A stretch of 64,000 bases of DNA, taken from the NCBI RefSeq assembly GCF_009859475.1, contig NZ_CP044549.1, positions 4,836,001 to 4,900,000 of the forward strand. Reading direction: 5' to 3'. Both the position numbers and the translations under genes were made by a program. Position 1 is the first letter of the stretch. Each line of letters begins with the position of its first letter. Below are positions 39,812 to 50,100 of the stretch, piece by piece. Origin of the DNA: Hydrogenophaga sp. BPS33. Lineage in GTDB: Bacteria > Pseudomonadota > Gammaproteobacteria > Burkholderiales > Burkholderiaceae_C. The notes beneath the pieces are model-generated. The model had not been told where the DNA came from. It worked only from the letters and a program-made list of their open reading frames with translations, and ran no database searches.

Positions 39812-41958
39812 AACTGCGCCGAGCGCTCGCGGCCCTGGCCCTGGGCCTGTGCGTGGCGCTGCCCGCGCAAGCCCTGCCCAGCTACGCCGAGGTGCATGCC
39901 GATTGGCGCTCGTCCGAAGCGCTGGTGCTCGACCGCCACGGCGAGCTGCTGCAGCGCGTGCGGGTCGACCCCCAGGTGCGGCGGGGCGCGTGGATGGCCT
40001 TGGGCGATGTGTCGCCCGCCTTGCGCACGGCCCTGGTGCTCAGCGAAGACAAACGCTTCCACGAGCACAGCGGCGTGGACTGGCGCGCGGTCTCGGCTGC
40101 GGCCTGGGCCAACCTCTGGAACACCCGCACGCGCGGGGCCTCCACCATCACCATGCAGCTCGCCGCCCTGCTCGACGAGCCCGATGGCGACTTGCAACGC
40201 GGCGCGGGCGGGCGCCGCCTGACGCAGAAGCTCGGCCAGGCGCTCGCCGCGCAACGGCTGGAGCGGCAATGGCGCAAGGACCAGATCCTGGAGGCCTACT
40301 TGAACCTCGTGCCGTTCCGCGGCGAGCTCGTCGGCATCGACGCGCTCTCGCGCACCCTGTTCAGCAAAGCCCCGCACGGCCTGGACGAGCGCGAAGCCGC
40401 GGTGGCCGCGGCGCTGGTGCGCGCGCCCAACGCCCGACCCCGCCAGGTGGGCCAACGCGCCTGCGGCGTGCTGCGGCTCATGCAGCCGGGCCACCCCGTC
40501 GATTGCGAAGCGGTGCAGATCACCACCGCACTGGCCTTGCAGAGCCGCGACTTCGCCGCCAGCGAAGGCATCGCGCCGCACCACGCGCGGCGTCTGCTGG
40601 CCGAGGCCGGCCCCGACGCGCGCAGCGTGCGCTCCACCGTGTCCGCGCCGCTGCAACGCTTCGCGCTGCAAACCTTGCAACGCCACCTGCGCGAACTGCG
40701 CGGGCGCAATGTGCAGGACGGCGCACTGGTGGTGCTGGACAACGCCAGCGGCGAGGTGCTGGCCTGGGTGGGCTCGTCCGGCCCGCTCAGCGCAGCCTCG
40801 CAAGTCGACGGCGTGCTGGCGCTTCGCCAACCGGGCTCCACGCTCAAGCCCTTCCTGTATGCGCAAGCCATCGCCGAGCGGCGCATGACGGCCGCGTCGC
40901 TGCTGGACGATTCGCCGGCCGCCATCCCCACCGCCAGCGGCCTCTACATCCCGCAGAACTACGACCGCCGCTTCAAGGGCTGGGTGTCCGCGCGCACCGC
41001 GCTGGCGGCCTCGCTCAACGTGCCGGCCGTGCGCACGCTGGTGATGGTCTCGCCCGAAGCCTTCCACCGCCAGCTGGGCCGGGTCGGCCTGCCGCTGCGC
41101 GAGAGCGCGGGCTTCTACGGCTACAGCCTGGCCCTGGGCAGCGCCGAGGTGCCGCTGCTCGCGCTCACCAACGCCTTCCGCAGCCTGGCCAATGGTGGAC
41201 GCCATGGGCCGGTGGGCTCACCGCCGCAGGGCGCGCCCGCGATCGACCCGCGCGCGGCCTTCATCGTCGGCGACATCCTGAGCGACAGCAACGCGCGCGC
41301 GCGCACCTTCGGCACCGACAGCCTGTTGGCCACACGTTTCTGGTCCGCCGTGAAGACCGGCACCAGCAAGGACATGCGCGACAACTGGGCCGTGGGCTGG
41401 TCCGAGCGCTACACCGTTGGTGTGTGGGTGGGCAATGCCAGTGGCGCGCCCATGTGGGACGTGAGCGGCACCAGCGGCGCGGCGCCGGTCTGGGCCACGG
41501 TCATGCAACACCTGCACGCCCACACGCCGAGCCGCGCGCCCCAGCCACCTCCCGGCCTGGTGCAAGCCAGCGCCACCTTCGAAGGCCCCGAGAGCGATCG
41601 GCCCCTGGAGGCGGCGCGCAGCGAATGGTTTCTGAAGGGCACCGAGCAGACCCGCTTCGCGATGGAGCGTGCGTCCCCGGCAGAACGGAGCCGCGCTCCG
41701 CTGCACATCCGCTCGCCGGCGCCGGGCACCATCGTCGCTCTGGACCCGGACATTCCGCCCCGGCACCAGCGCCTGACCTTCACCGCCTCGGGCGCGGGCG
41801 GACGCTGGCGCCTGGACGGCAAACCGGTGGCACAGGGCGCACAATTCCAATGGCTGCCCTGGCCCGGCCGGCACGTGATGCAGCTCACCGACGCGCGCGG
41901 CACGGTGCTGGACGAAGTGCGTTTCGAAGTGCGTGGCGCCGGGGTGAAGGCACGCTGA
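39808..41958 (+). CDS. pbpC: penicillin-binding protein 1C
   Basis: A 716-residue class A PBP. After a signal anchor (LRRALAALALGLCVALPA) comes the GT51 transglycosylase domain with SEDKRFHEHSGVDWRAVSAA and RGASTITMQLAALL, then the transpeptidase with SxxK in QPGSTLKPFLYA, SLNVPAV and KTGTSKD, and a C-terminal PBP1C domain (PLHIRSPAPGTIVALDPDIP). The start is GTG overlapping the macroglobulin stop (GTGA). The macroglobulin-pbpC pairing is conserved in proteobacteria: the enzyme repairs peptidoglycan while the partner traps proteases entering through the breach. Confidence 0.93.
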   Translation: MKLRRALAALALGLCVALPAQALPSYAEVHADWRSSEALVLDRHGELLQRVRVDPQVRRGAWMALGDVSPALRTALVLSEDKRFHEHSGVDWRAVSAAAWANLWNTRTRGASTITMQLAALLDEPDGDLQRGAGGRRLTQKLGQALAAQRLERQWRKDQILEAYLNLVPFRGELVGIDALSRTLFSKAPHGLDEREAAVAAALVRAPNARPRQVGQRACGVLRLMQPGHPVDCEAVQITTALALQSRDFAASEGIAPHHARRLLAEAGPDARSVRSTVSAPLQRFALQTLQRHLRELRGRNVQDGALVVLDNASGEVLAWVGSSGPLSAASQVDGVLALRQPGSTLKPFLYAQAIAERRMTAASLLDDSPAAIPTASGLYIPQNYDRRFKGWVSARTALAASLNVPAVRTLVMVSPEAFHRQLGRVGLPLRESAGFYGYSLALGSAEVPLLALTNAFRSLANGGRHGPVGSPPQGAPAIDPRAAFIVGDILSDSNARARTFGTDSLLATRFWSAVKTGTSKDMRDNWAVGWSERYTVGVWVGNASGAPMWDVSGTSGAAPVWATVMQHLHAHTPSRAPQPPPGLVQASATFEGPESDRPLEAARSEWFLKGTEQTRFAMERASPAERSRAPLHIRSPAPGTIVALDPDIPPRHQRLTFTASGAGGRWRLDGKPVAQGAQFQWLPWPGRHVMQLTDARGTVLDEVRFEVRGAGVKAR

Positions 41959-42091
41959 GCCAGCCTCCCCTCAAAAATTTCAAACCGCGCCGGCGCGCTT
42001 TCACGCGGCTTTTCCGGGCCCGCCGCTAACATGCGTGCCAACCAGCGCTTGCGGCCGCAGGCCGGACCCACCCCCCAACGGAGACCCTCGC

Positions 42092-43228
42092 ATGACCGTG
42101 ATCACCACCGTGGAAGACCTGCGCGTCCTGGCCCAGCGCCGCGTGCCGCGCATGTTCTACGACTACGCCGATTCCGGCTCCTGGACCGAGAGCACCTACC
42201 GGGCCAACAGCGAAGACTTCCAGAAAATCAAACTGCGCCAGCGCGTGGCGGTGAACTTGGAGAACCGCAGCACGCGCAGCACCATGATCGGGCAGGACGT
42301 GGCCATGCCCGTGGCCATCGCGCCCACCGGCCTCACCGGCATGCAGCACGCCGACGGGGAGATCCTCGCGGCGCGCGCCGCGCGCAAGTTCGGCATTCCG
42401 TTCACGCTCTCCACCATGAGCATCTGCTCGATCGAAGACGTGGCGCAGCACGCCGGCGAAGGCTTCTGGTTCCAGCTGTACGTGATGCGCGACCGGTCCT
42501 TCATCGAACGCCTGATCGACCGCGCCAAGGCCGCGCGCTGCAGCGCCCTGGTGCTCACGCTGGACCTGCAGATCCTCGGCCAGCGCCACAAGGACCTGAA
42601 GAACGGCCTGACCGCGCCGCCCAAGATGACGCTGGCCAACATCCTCAACATCGCCAGCAAGCCGCGCTGGGCGCTGGGCATGCTGGGCACGCCGCGCCGC
42701 CAGTTCGGCAACATCGTGGGCCACGTGCAGGGCGTGACCGACATGGCCAACCTCGGCGCCTGGACCGCGCAGCAGTTCGACCCCAAACTCAACTGGGGCG
42801 ACGTGGAATGGATCAAGCAGCGCTGGGGCGGCCCGCTGATCCTCAAAGGCATCCAGGACGTGGAAGACGCGAAGCTGGCCGTGGCCTCGGGTGCGGACGC
42901 GCTGATCGTGAGCAACCACGGTGGGCGCCAGCTCGATGGCGCGCAAAGCAGCATCGAAGCGCTGCCGACGATCGTGGACGCCGTGGGGCGCCAGATCGAA
43001 GTGCACATGGACGGCGGCATCCGCAGCGGGCAGGACGTGCTCAAGGCGCGAGCGCTGGGCGCGCGCGGTGTCTACATCGGCCGGTCCATGCTCTATGGGC
43101 TGGGCGCGATGGGCGAGGAAGGCGTGAGCAAGTGCCTGGACATCATCCACCGCGAACTCGACCTCACCATGGCCTTCTGCGGCCATACGCAGATCGAGAC
43201 CGTGGACAAGGGCATTCTGCTGAAGTGA
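42092..43228 (+). CDS. lldD: alpha-hydroxy-acid oxidising protein (L-lactate dehydrogenase, LldD-like)
   Basis: A 378-residue FMN enzyme that oxidises L-lactate or a related 2-hydroxy acid and passes electrons to quinones or oxygen. It has MFYDYADSGSWTESTYRANS, PVAIAPTGLTGMQHADGEIL, LTLDLQILGQRHKDLKNG and the active-site SNHGGRQLDGA (His and Arg), then DGGIRSGQDVLKA. The start MTVITTVEDL was chosen over a longer reading. Other family members (glycolate, mandelate oxidases) are possible, so the substrate is not certain. Confidence 0.85.
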   Translation: MTVITTVEDLRVLAQRRVPRMFYDYADSGSWTESTYRANSEDFQKIKLRQRVAVNLENRSTRSTMIGQDVAMPVAIAPTGLTGMQHADGEILAARAARKFGIPFTLSTMSICSIEDVAQHAGEGFWFQLYVMRDRSFIERLIDRAKAARCSALVLTLDLQILGQRHKDLKNGLTAPPKMTLANILNIASKPRWALGMLGTPRRQFGNIVGHVQGVTDMANLGAWTAQQFDPKLNWGDVEWIKQRWGGPLILKGIQDVEDAKLAVASGADALIVSNHGGRQLDGAQSSIEALPTIVDAVGRQIEVHMDGGIRSGQDVLKARALGARGVYIGRSMLYGLGAMGEEGVSKCLDIIHRELDLTMAFCGHTQIETVDKGILLK

Positions 43229-43256
43229 AGAACACCCCCCTGCGCCGGAGCATTCG

Positions 43257-43362
43257 TAGCTCCCCCCTGCGCCGCTGACGCGGCTTCCCCCCTCTCTGGC
43301 GCGCCTTCGGCGCTTGGAGGGGGGGGACGGCATCTTGGGCCGGCGAAGCCGTCCCTCGATGC
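43257..43362. repeat. dispersed palindromic repeat, type I, copy 2
   Basis: In inverted orientation this matches 5998-6101 over about 105 bp: CCGCTGACGCGG, GGCGCGCCTTCGGCGC and the GGCATC...GATGCC-type hairpin are all conserved, with small changes in loops and stems. A partial duplicate (CCCCCCTGCGCCGGAG) precedes it. It lies between the lactate dehydrogenase and haemagglutinin genes. Confidence 0.7.
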
Positions 43363-43651
43363 CTCTGGAAGAGACACTGCTCTCCGAAGACCGTGCCTCA
43401 ACTCCCTCGCCCCTCTGGGGAGAGGGCTGGGGTGAGGGGCACGCGTGAAGTAGCCCCTGCGCCACTCCGCGGATTCAAAACCCCACCCGGTACACGATGC
43501 AAGAACGCGTGCCAGGTGGAAAGGTCTGGCGGGTCTGGGTCTGGTCCGAGATGGACCGGCCATCAACCAGCCTTTTGAGCGATGTCCTTTGGGTTGAAGC
43601 TTTGATGTGATCTGCGCCGATCACAACCAGTTTCATCTCAGGGAGTCCTCC
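43363..43651. other. non-coding region upstream of the haemagglutinin gene
   Basis: It includes a second simple repeat around 43403-43441, CTCGCCCCTCTGGGGAGAGG followed by GCTGGGGTGAGGGG, a low-complexity motif common in proteobacterial intergenic DNA. The rest holds no convincing gene. The haemagglutinin ribosome site CAGGGAG lies at the end (43640-43646). No TpsB/CdiB gene is present here. Confidence 0.5.
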
Positions 43652-45854
43652 ATGAACAAGCACCACCGGCGCGTGGCCGTTGCCACGGCCACGGGTTTTT
43701 GCGGCCTGCTGGTCATCGTCTGTACCCATGTCGAGGTGCGTGCCCAGATCGTGGCAGACCCCAACGCCCCGGGCCGCCAGCGCCCCACGGTGTTGAGCGC
43801 CCCCAACGGCGTGCCCTTGGTCAACATCCAGACCCCGAGCGCCGCCGGCGTCTCGCGCAACACCTACCGCCAGTTCGACGTGAACGGCCCAGGCGCCATC
43901 CTCAACAACAGCCGCACCGCCACACCCACCCAACTCGGCGGCCATGTTCCTGGCAACCCCTGGCTGGCCACGGGGTCCGCGCGGGTCATCCTCAACGAAG
44001 TCAACAGCACGAACCCCTCGTACCTCAAAGGCCCGATCGAAGTCGCTGGCCAGCGCGCCGAAGTGATTGTTGCCAACCCCGCGGGCATTCAAGTGAACGG
44101 CGCCAGCTTCATCAACGCCTCGGGCATCACCATCACCACCGGCGCCCCGGTGATGAACGAAGGCTCGCTGGAGAGCTACCGTGTGCGTGGCGGTCAGGTG
44201 CAGATCAACGGCCTGGGCCTGGACACCCGGGGCGCGGACTACGCCGCCATCATGGCGCGCGCCATCGAAGTCAACGCCGCCATCTGGGCCAACTACCTCA
44301 CCGCCGTGGCCGGTGCGGCAGAAACCCAGGCCCGCCACAACGCCGACGGCAGCCCCATCACCACACCCATCGCACCCGACCTCAACGCGCCCCCACCACC
44401 CAAGCCCACCGTGCGCCTGGACGTGGCCGCCATCGGCGGCATGTACGCCGGCCACATCTTCCTGGTGGGCACCGAAGACGGCCTGGGCGTCAAAAACAAC
44501 GGCACCATCGCCAGCCAGGGCCAGCTCACCCTGCTGCCCAACGGCCAGCTCATCAACAGCGGCCGGGTCTATGGGCAGAACATCCAGATTCAAAGCGCCA
44601 GCGAGGTGCGCAACCAGGACGGCGGTGTCATCGCCGCGCGCGAGAGCCTGAACATCGAGGCCGCTCAGATCCACAACACCGAAGGCGCCGAGCTCCTGAG
44701 CCTGGGCAAGATGGCGCTCACCGCCACCGAGCGCATCGAGAACCGCTCAGCGCGCATCGAAGCACAAGGTGATCTGGCCATCACCACCCCCACCCTGCTC
44801 AACGCCAACGACCACTTCCAGACCGAACTCGTGGCCCAGCCCGGCCAGCGCTACCTGCGCCTGCGCCACCAGGGGGTGGACTACAAGGCCGAAGAACTGG
44901 GGATGAACTTCGATCGGCTGGACCGGTACGAGGACAAGGCCGAATGGCAGGTGCTGCTGCCCTCGGGCGATTACCCCTTCAGCCAATACCCGGCACTGGC
45001 CGCGCAGTGGGCCGTGCCCCTGGGGGGCTGGAGCGGCAGCTTCCAGCTCGAAGCCAGCCGCACCGAAGAGCCCTGCCCGGGCTCGGACTGCAACCCGACC
45101 ACTCGGGACACCTACGCGCCCGAGCACCCGATCTGGCAACGCCTGGGTGTTGCGCCCTTCGGTTCGCCGCCCGAGCCACCACCTCAGGGCGGCTCCGAAG
45201 ACCCGGCCTGGCAGCAGCAGATGGCGCAGTACAACGCGCACAAGCGCGCGCAGCAAGACGCGCTGGACCAGAAGATCGGCGCCTACAACGCCAGCGTGGC
45301 CGCGCGCACGCTTGAAGACTGGGTGGTGATCGATGCCACGGCCACGGCGTACAACCCCAAGGTCCTGAGCAGCGCGCCGGGGCAGATCGTCTCGGGTGGG
45401 GACATGGCGATCAACGCGCGGGACCAGCTGCTCAACCACAACAGCGAGATCGTCGCCGGCGGGGCATTGAAGGTGCAGGGCGCCAGTTTGGAGAACCGGG
45501 GCAGCGAGGTACTCGCGCGCACCGAGCTCAGCGGGCAGGCGGTCTACAGCTGGCGGCGCGAAGAAGGCCTGTTCAAGAACGACGACCGGCTCTACGAACA
45601 CAGCCCGTACCAGGCGGTGCAGGAGCGGGGAGCGCCCATCAACGTGGCGCGCAGCCAGGGCGGACAGGCCATCCCGCCGGTGATGCACAGCGGCTTGTTC
45701 AAGGCCAACCCCGATTCCCAAGGCAACACCCTGATCGAGACCGATCCACGCTTCACCGATCAACGCCAGTGGCTCGGCTCGGACTACCTGCTCAAGGCGC
45801 TCTCCAGCGACCCCGACAGCGTCCAGAAACGCCTCGGTGATGGCTTCTACGAAC
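43652..45854 (+). pseudogene. filamentous haemagglutinin/CdiA-type exoprotein, 5' part (interrupted by IS4-family element)
   Basis: The first ~734 codons of a large two-partner-secretion exoprotein. A signal region (MNKHHRRVAVATATGFCGLL) is followed by the TPS secretion domain: VPLVNIQTPSAAGVSRNTYR, QFDVNGPGAILNNS, VILNEVNSTNPSYLKGPIEV and VIVANPAGIQVNGASFINAS. Haemagglutinin repeats follow (LTLLPNGQLINSGRV). The frame is broken at 45854 by an IS; the other half resumes at 47183 in a frame that precise excision would restore. The start has GGGAG upstream. Without excision the cell makes only a truncated, TPS-bearing fragment. Confidence 0.9.
45846..45854. repeat. 9-bp target site duplication, left copy
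   Basis: TCTACGAAC directly before the IS is repeated at 47183-47191 directly after it. Nine bases is a usual duplication length for IS4-family elements and shows the insertion arose by transposition. Confidence 0.92.
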
Positions 45855-45872
45855 CACTACTGTCCGGTTAAA
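45855..45872 (+). repeat. IS4-family left inverted repeat
   Basis: CACTACTGTCCGGTTAAA, the exact reverse complement of 47165-47182. It marks the outer end of the element next to the target duplication. Confidence 0.93.
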
Positions 45873-45999
45873 TGGTCCGCGCCGAGCCTGAGATCAAGCA
45901 TTGGCGCGGGTTGCAGACCGATTTCGTTTGGTGCCGATTTGAACTTCGCTCTTCCAAAACCGCGTACTTTCCCGGGCTTGACTGTCTCTGGGGAAGCGC

Positions 46000-47169
46000 G
46001 TGCACATCGGCAAGACCTTGTTTTCTCAGATCATGGAGTTCGTCCCATGGACCAGCTTCGCGCGCATCGTGCAGCGCCATGGAGGCAACTCGGGTGTGCG
46101 AGCGCTGTCGTGCGCCGAGCAGTTCCGGGCGATGGCCTTCGCGCAGCTGACTTGGCGAGAGAGTCTGCGCGACATCGAGGCCAGCTTGTCGGCCAATGCC
46201 GGCAAGCTGTATGCGATGGGGTTTCGCTCGGCGGTCAAGCGCTCCACGCTGGCCGACGCCAACGAATCGCGCGACTGGCGCATCTGGTCGGACCTGGCTG
46301 CCTTGCTGATCCGGCGCGCACGCAAGCTGTACGCGAACGATGCGCTCGGCGTCGACTTGGACAACACGGTCTATGCGCTGGACTCCAGCACCATCGATCT
46401 GTGCTTGAGCCTGTTCGACTGGGCACCGTTTCGATCGACCAAGGCGGCCATCAAGCTGCACACGCTGCTGGATCTGCGCGGCGCTATCCCGGCCTTCATC
46501 CACATCAGCGATGGCAAGCTGCACGACGTGAACGTGCTGGACATGCTGAGTTTCGAGGCCGGTGCGTTCTACGTGATGGATCGCGGCTATGTGGACTTCG
46601 CACGGCTGTATGCGCTGCACCAGGCTGGCGCCTTCTTCGTTACGCGCGCGAAGTCGCCGATGGATGCCAGACGTGTCTACTCGGCACCCACCGACCGCAG
46701 CACTGGCGTCATCAGCGACCAGCAGGTCATGCTCAACGGTCACTACTCGGCCAAGAAGTATCCCGAGCATTTGCGGCGTGTGCGATTCAAGGATCCCGAG
46801 TCCGGCAAAACACTGATCTTCCTGACCAACAACACGGCGCTGCCGGCGCTGACGATCGCCGCGCTGTACAAGAGCCGCTGGCGAGTCGAGCTGTTCTTCA
46901 AATGGATCAAGCAGCATCTGCGCATCAAGAAGTTTCTCGGCAACAGCGAGAACGCCGTGAAGACGCAGGTGTGGTGTGCCGTGGCCACCTACGTGCTCAT
47001 TGCCATCGTCAAGAAGGAGCTTCAACTCGATGTCTCGCTTTACACATGTCTACAGATCTTGTCGGTGTCGGTCTTCGAGAAAACCGAGATTTCATGCGCC
47101 TTGCAGGCCGACGCGTCCCAGACCGATATGCCCGACGCCGTTAACCAATTGAATTTGTTCGACTTTTAA
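46000..47169 (+). CDS. IS4-family transposase
   Basis: A 389-residue DDE transposase, starting at GTG (MHIGKTLFSQIMEFVPWTSF). The catalytic acids are visible: Asp in YALDSSTIDLCLSLFDW, Asp in FYVMDRGYVDF, and Glu within the IS4 Y-R-E-K signature YKSRWRVELFFKWIKQHLRI. The C-terminus NQLNLFDF is typical, and its stop lies inside the right inverted repeat. The frame is complete. Confidence 0.93.
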   Translation: MHIGKTLFSQIMEFVPWTSFARIVQRHGGNSGVRALSCAEQFRAMAFAQLTWRESLRDIEASLSANAGKLYAMGFRSAVKRSTLADANESRDWRIWSDLAALLIRRARKLYANDALGVDLDNTVYALDSSTIDLCLSLFDWAPFRSTKAAIKLHTLLDLRGAIPAFIHISDGKLHDVNVLDMLSFEAGAFYVMDRGYVDFARLYALHQAGAFFVTRAKSPMDARRVYSAPTDRSTGVISDQQVMLNGHYSAKKYPEHLRRVRFKDPESGKTLIFLTNNTALPALTIAALYKSRWRVELFFKWIKQHLRIKKFLGNSENAVKTQVWCAVATYVLIAIVKKELQLDVSLYTCLQILSVSVFEKTEISCALQADASQTDMPDAVNQLNLFDF

Positions 47170-47182
47170 CCGGACAGTAGTG
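47165..47182 (-). repeat. IS4-family right inverted repeat
   Basis: TTTAACCGGACAGTAGTG, the exact complement of the left end. It is followed immediately by the second copy of TCTACGAAC (47183-47191). Confidence 0.93.
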
Positions 47183-50100
47183 TCTACGAACAAAGGCTCA
47201 TCCGCGAGCAGGTGGGCCAGCTCACCGGGCAACGCTTCCTGGGCGACCACCGGGACGACGAAGCCCAATTCCTCGCGCTCATGAACGCGGGGCTGACCTT
47301 TGCGCAGGAGCACCAACTGCGCCCGGGCATCACGCTCTCAGCCGAACAAATGGCTGCGCTCACCAGCGACATCGTCTGGCTGGTGGCCGAGGACGTGACC
47401 TTGTCCGACGGACGCAAAGAGAAAGCGCTCGTGCCCCGGGTCTACCTGGCACCTCGCTCGGGTGATCTGAGCCCCAGTGGTGCGCTGATCGCGGGCAACA
47501 CGGTGAAGATTCACATGAGCGGCGATGTGCTCAACAGCGGCACCGTGGCGGGTCGGCAACTCGTGCAAGTCAGCGCGGGCCGCGACATCAGGCACAGCGG
47601 ACAGATTGCCGGTGACGTTGTGGCGCTCAACGCAGAGCGCGACATTCACATCCGGGGTGGCGAAGTCAGAGCCAAGGATGCAATCGTGCTCGATGCCGGG
47701 CGCGATCTGACCGTCGCCAGCACCACCCGCACGACCACCACGCAGGCCGGGAACAACACCTTCGAGCGCACCGGCATCGACCGGCAAGCGCGCCTGTACG
47801 TGAGCGACGAAGCCGCCGTGCTGCTCGCCCAGGCCGGGCGCGACGTGACCCTCACCGGTGCCGACATCCGCAACGATGGCAACGGTGCCACCCTCATCAG
47901 CGCCGGGCGCGATCTGAACCTCGACACCGCCCGCACCAGTGCCAGCGACGATCTGCACTGGGGCCCCGACCACCGCCAGCGCACCACGCGCACCCAGGAG
48001 CTGGGCACGCGCATAGAAGCCGCAGGCGATGTGGAGCTGAGCGCCGGGCACGACCTGCACGCCCGCGCGGCCAACGTGCAAGCCCAGGGCGATCTGAGCG
48101 CCCAGGCCGCGCGCGACGTGAAAATCGAAGCCGGCACCCAGACCCTGGACTACGCCGACGCGCACCACAAGAAGAGCAGCGACTTCCTCGCCAGTGGCAG
48201 CCTCACCACGCGCAGCACCGTGAACACGAGCGAGGCCGTCTCCAGCCAGATCGGCGGGCGCACGGTAGACATCCAGGCCGGGCACGACCTGGCCGTGGTC
48301 GGCTCCAGCGTTATCAGCGACCAGGGCACGGCGCTGCGGGCCGGGCGCGACGTGAGCATCACGGCCGCGCAGACCCGTTCGGACAGCACCCATTACCGCG
48401 AAGAGAAACACAGCGGCCTGATCGACAGTGGGGGTGGCCCCATGCTGGGCAGCCAGGCCCAGAGCCGGGACGAACAGCGCACATCCACAGGCGCTGCCGC
48501 CTCGACCATCGGCGCCATCGCAGGCGACGTGAACATCGTCGCCGGGCGGCACTACCGGCAAGTCGGCTCCGACGTAATCGCTGCGGGCTCTCGCACGCCT
48601 CCTACGCCTCCTACGCCACCCCCGCTCGTTGAAACACCGCCGGTGGAAACCCTCACCACCCAACCCTCGGTTCTTGGACCCCGAGGCGGCGACATCACCA
48701 TCACCGCGCAGGACCTCCAGATCGTTGAAGCGCGCACCGGCGAACACCGCCGCGTGGAAGAGAGGTTCCGCCAAAGCGGCCTGAGCGTGGGCGCGGGTGG
48801 CAGCCTGGTCGAAGCCACGCAGAACATCGGCAACACCCTGGAGGCCACCGAGAAGACCGAAGACCGCCGCATGCAAGCCCTGGGGGCGGCAGCAGCGGGC
48901 TTGCAGGCGTACAACGCCGCATCCAGTGCGGCCACCAGTGCCGCAGCCGATCCTCAGTCCGGCGTGGGCATCACCTTCACCCTGGGATCGAGCAGCAGCC
49001 AAAGCCTGCACGAGCAAAGCTCCGATGAAGCCCGCGGCTCCCGCGTGCGCGCCGCTGGTGACGTGCGCCTGATCGCCCGTGGGGCTGGCCAGGACTCCGA
49101 CATCCTCGTGCGTGGCAGCCAGATCCAGGCCGGAGAGAGCGCCGCGCTCAGCGCACAAGGCGACATCCACCTGCACGCCGCCCAGAACACCGCGGCAGAA
49201 CACAGCCGCACGCAAAGCAGCAGCGCCAGCGTGAGCGCCACCTACAACGGCAGCTGGTCCTTCAGCGCCAGCGCCAGTTCAGGTCAAGGATCGGGCGACG
49301 GTGAAGAACGCCTGCACAGCAACACCCGCATCGAAGCTGGGCGGCAGGTCACGCTCCAGTCCGGGGGCGACACCGAACTTCAGGGTGCAGTGATCGCGGC
49401 CAACACCGTGCAGGCCCAGGTGAGCAAAGACCTGCGCATCCACAGCCCGCAAGACAGCAGCGTGTGGCGGGAACAAAGCTCCACGAAGGGCGGCTCGGCC
49501 AGCAGCGCGGGGGGCGCCAGTGCCAGCGCGAGCCGAACCCAGATCAACGCCGACTTCGCCTCGGTGGGCGAACAAAGCGCCATCCGCGCAGGCGATGGTG
49601 GCTTCCAGGTGGAGGTGCAAGGCAAGACCACCCTCATCGGCGGAGCCATCACCAGCACGCAGGCGGCGCTGGAGCAGGAACGCAACCGATTCGAGGGCCA
49701 AGGCGGCATTGAACTCAGCGACGTGCACAACCGCGCCCGCTTCGAGGCCAGCAGCGTGGGCGGGAGCGTGGGGGTGGGTAGCCAACTGGGCAACAGCGGG
49801 GCGGGCGTCGGATCGGCCTCGGGCTCGGCCAGCAGCACCACCACGGCAGCCATCTCCGGCATCGCGGGCGACAAGGGAGCGCGCACGGGCGACGCCCAGA
49901 GCGGCCTTGTGCCCATCTTCGAAAAGGACAAGGCCCGAGACGACGTCGAAGCCCAGGTGGTCATCACCAAGGCGTTTGCGCAGCAAGCCGCCAAAGCCAT
50001 CGGCAGTTACGCCAATGGGCAATTGGCCCAAGCGCAGCGCTTGAAAGAAGCTGCCGCCTCCGAAGTCGACTCCGTGAAGCGCCAAGCCATGATGGACGAG

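Larger units (their letters stand above)
45855..47182 (+). mobile_element. IS4-family insertion sequence in the haemagglutinin gene
   Basis: A 1328-bp element bounded by perfect 18-bp inverted repeats CACTACTGTCCGGTTAAA (45855-45872 and 47165-47182) and a 9-bp target duplication. It encodes one intact DDE transposase on the same strand as the interrupted gene. Intact ends, intact transposase and a perfect duplication indicate a recent insertion. Confidence 0.95.

Noticed and set aside
43393..43445. Repetitive GC-rich stretch considered as a CRISPR or attachment site
   Set aside because: There are no regularly spaced repeats and no spacers; it is a single low-complexity motif of the CCTCTCCCC type common in proteobacteria.
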